From NCBI GenBank assembly GCA_947175585.1, contig CAMWNL010000080.1:1-7050 (forward strand): a stretch of 7,050 nucleotides of DNA, read 5' to 3'. The stretch is from an uncultured Bacteroidales bacterium. GTDB taxonomy: Bacteria; Bacteroidota; Bacteroidia; Bacteroidales; Muribaculaceae. The translations under genes and the position numbers were made by a program. Of this stretch, positions 7,050 to 7,050 are shown one piece after another. Numbering within the stretch: position 1 is the stretch's first letter; each line of letters opens with the position of its first letter. Below the pieces are notes generated by a model, which saw nothing but the letters and a program-made list of their open reading frames with translations, searched no databases and was not told the DNA's origin.

Positions 7050-7050
7050 G

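Noticed and set aside
6983..7050. ArgR-type operator or arginine riboswitch upstream of the GNAT
   Set aside because: I found no convincing palindrome of the ARG-box type, and the predicted leader of about 30 bases is too short for a riboswitch. An operator beyond base 7050 cannot be excluded.
1..7050. Mobile elements, CRISPR repeats, tRNA or rRNA genes
   Set aside because: Nearly every base lies in an intact arginine gene; no terminal repeats, transposase motifs, spaced repeats or RNA gene signatures were seen.

Overview
The window is one minus-strand arginine biosynthesis operon, most likely from a member of the Bacteroidales. The grounds are the Bacteroides-type knotted transcarbamylase (ArgF'), the stand-alone GNAT in place of a classical ArgA, a promoter that fits the Bacteroidetes -33/-7 pattern (TTTG, then TACATTTA), and the lack of Shine-Dalgarno sequences. 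The clustered gene order and roughly 50% GC would suit Muribaculaceae or a relative, but family-level placement is an impression rather than a result.

Reading in the direction of transcription, from right to left: a promoter at about 7049-7019; a 206-residue GNAT acyltransferase, the probable first-step N-acylglutamate synthase (6982-6362); a 40-bp low-complexity spacer; argG (6321-5104); argC (5107-4148); argD (4143-3013); argF' (3016-2063); argB (2066-1296); argE (1299-244); and the start of argH (247, running off the left edge). Five of the seven gene junctions are four-base ATGA overlaps and one is a 4-bp gap. Only the GNAT-argG junction is loose. No stretch over 70 bp is non-coding.

Together the genes encode every step from glutamate to arginine, apart from carbamoyl phosphate supply: acylation (GNAT), phosphorylation (ArgB), reduction (ArgC), transamination (ArgD), carbamoylation of the still-acylated ornithine (ArgF'), deacylation of acylcitrulline (ArgE), then ArgG and ArgH. 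ArgF' carries proline at residue 90, the position known to set succinyl rather than acetyl specificity. The whole operon is therefore best read as the N-succinyl variant of arginine biosynthesis, with ArgB, ArgC, ArgD and ArgE all handling succinylated intermediates. No ornithine acetyltransferase (ArgJ) is present, so the route is linear.

The most interesting points are the succinyl-pathway assignment from one residue; the small GNAT with a conserved-looking CxxC...CxC tail; the absence of both usual arginine feedback modules (the amino-acid-kinase domain of ArgA and the N-terminal helix of ArgB); and the unusual A6G6/(AT)n spacer before argG.
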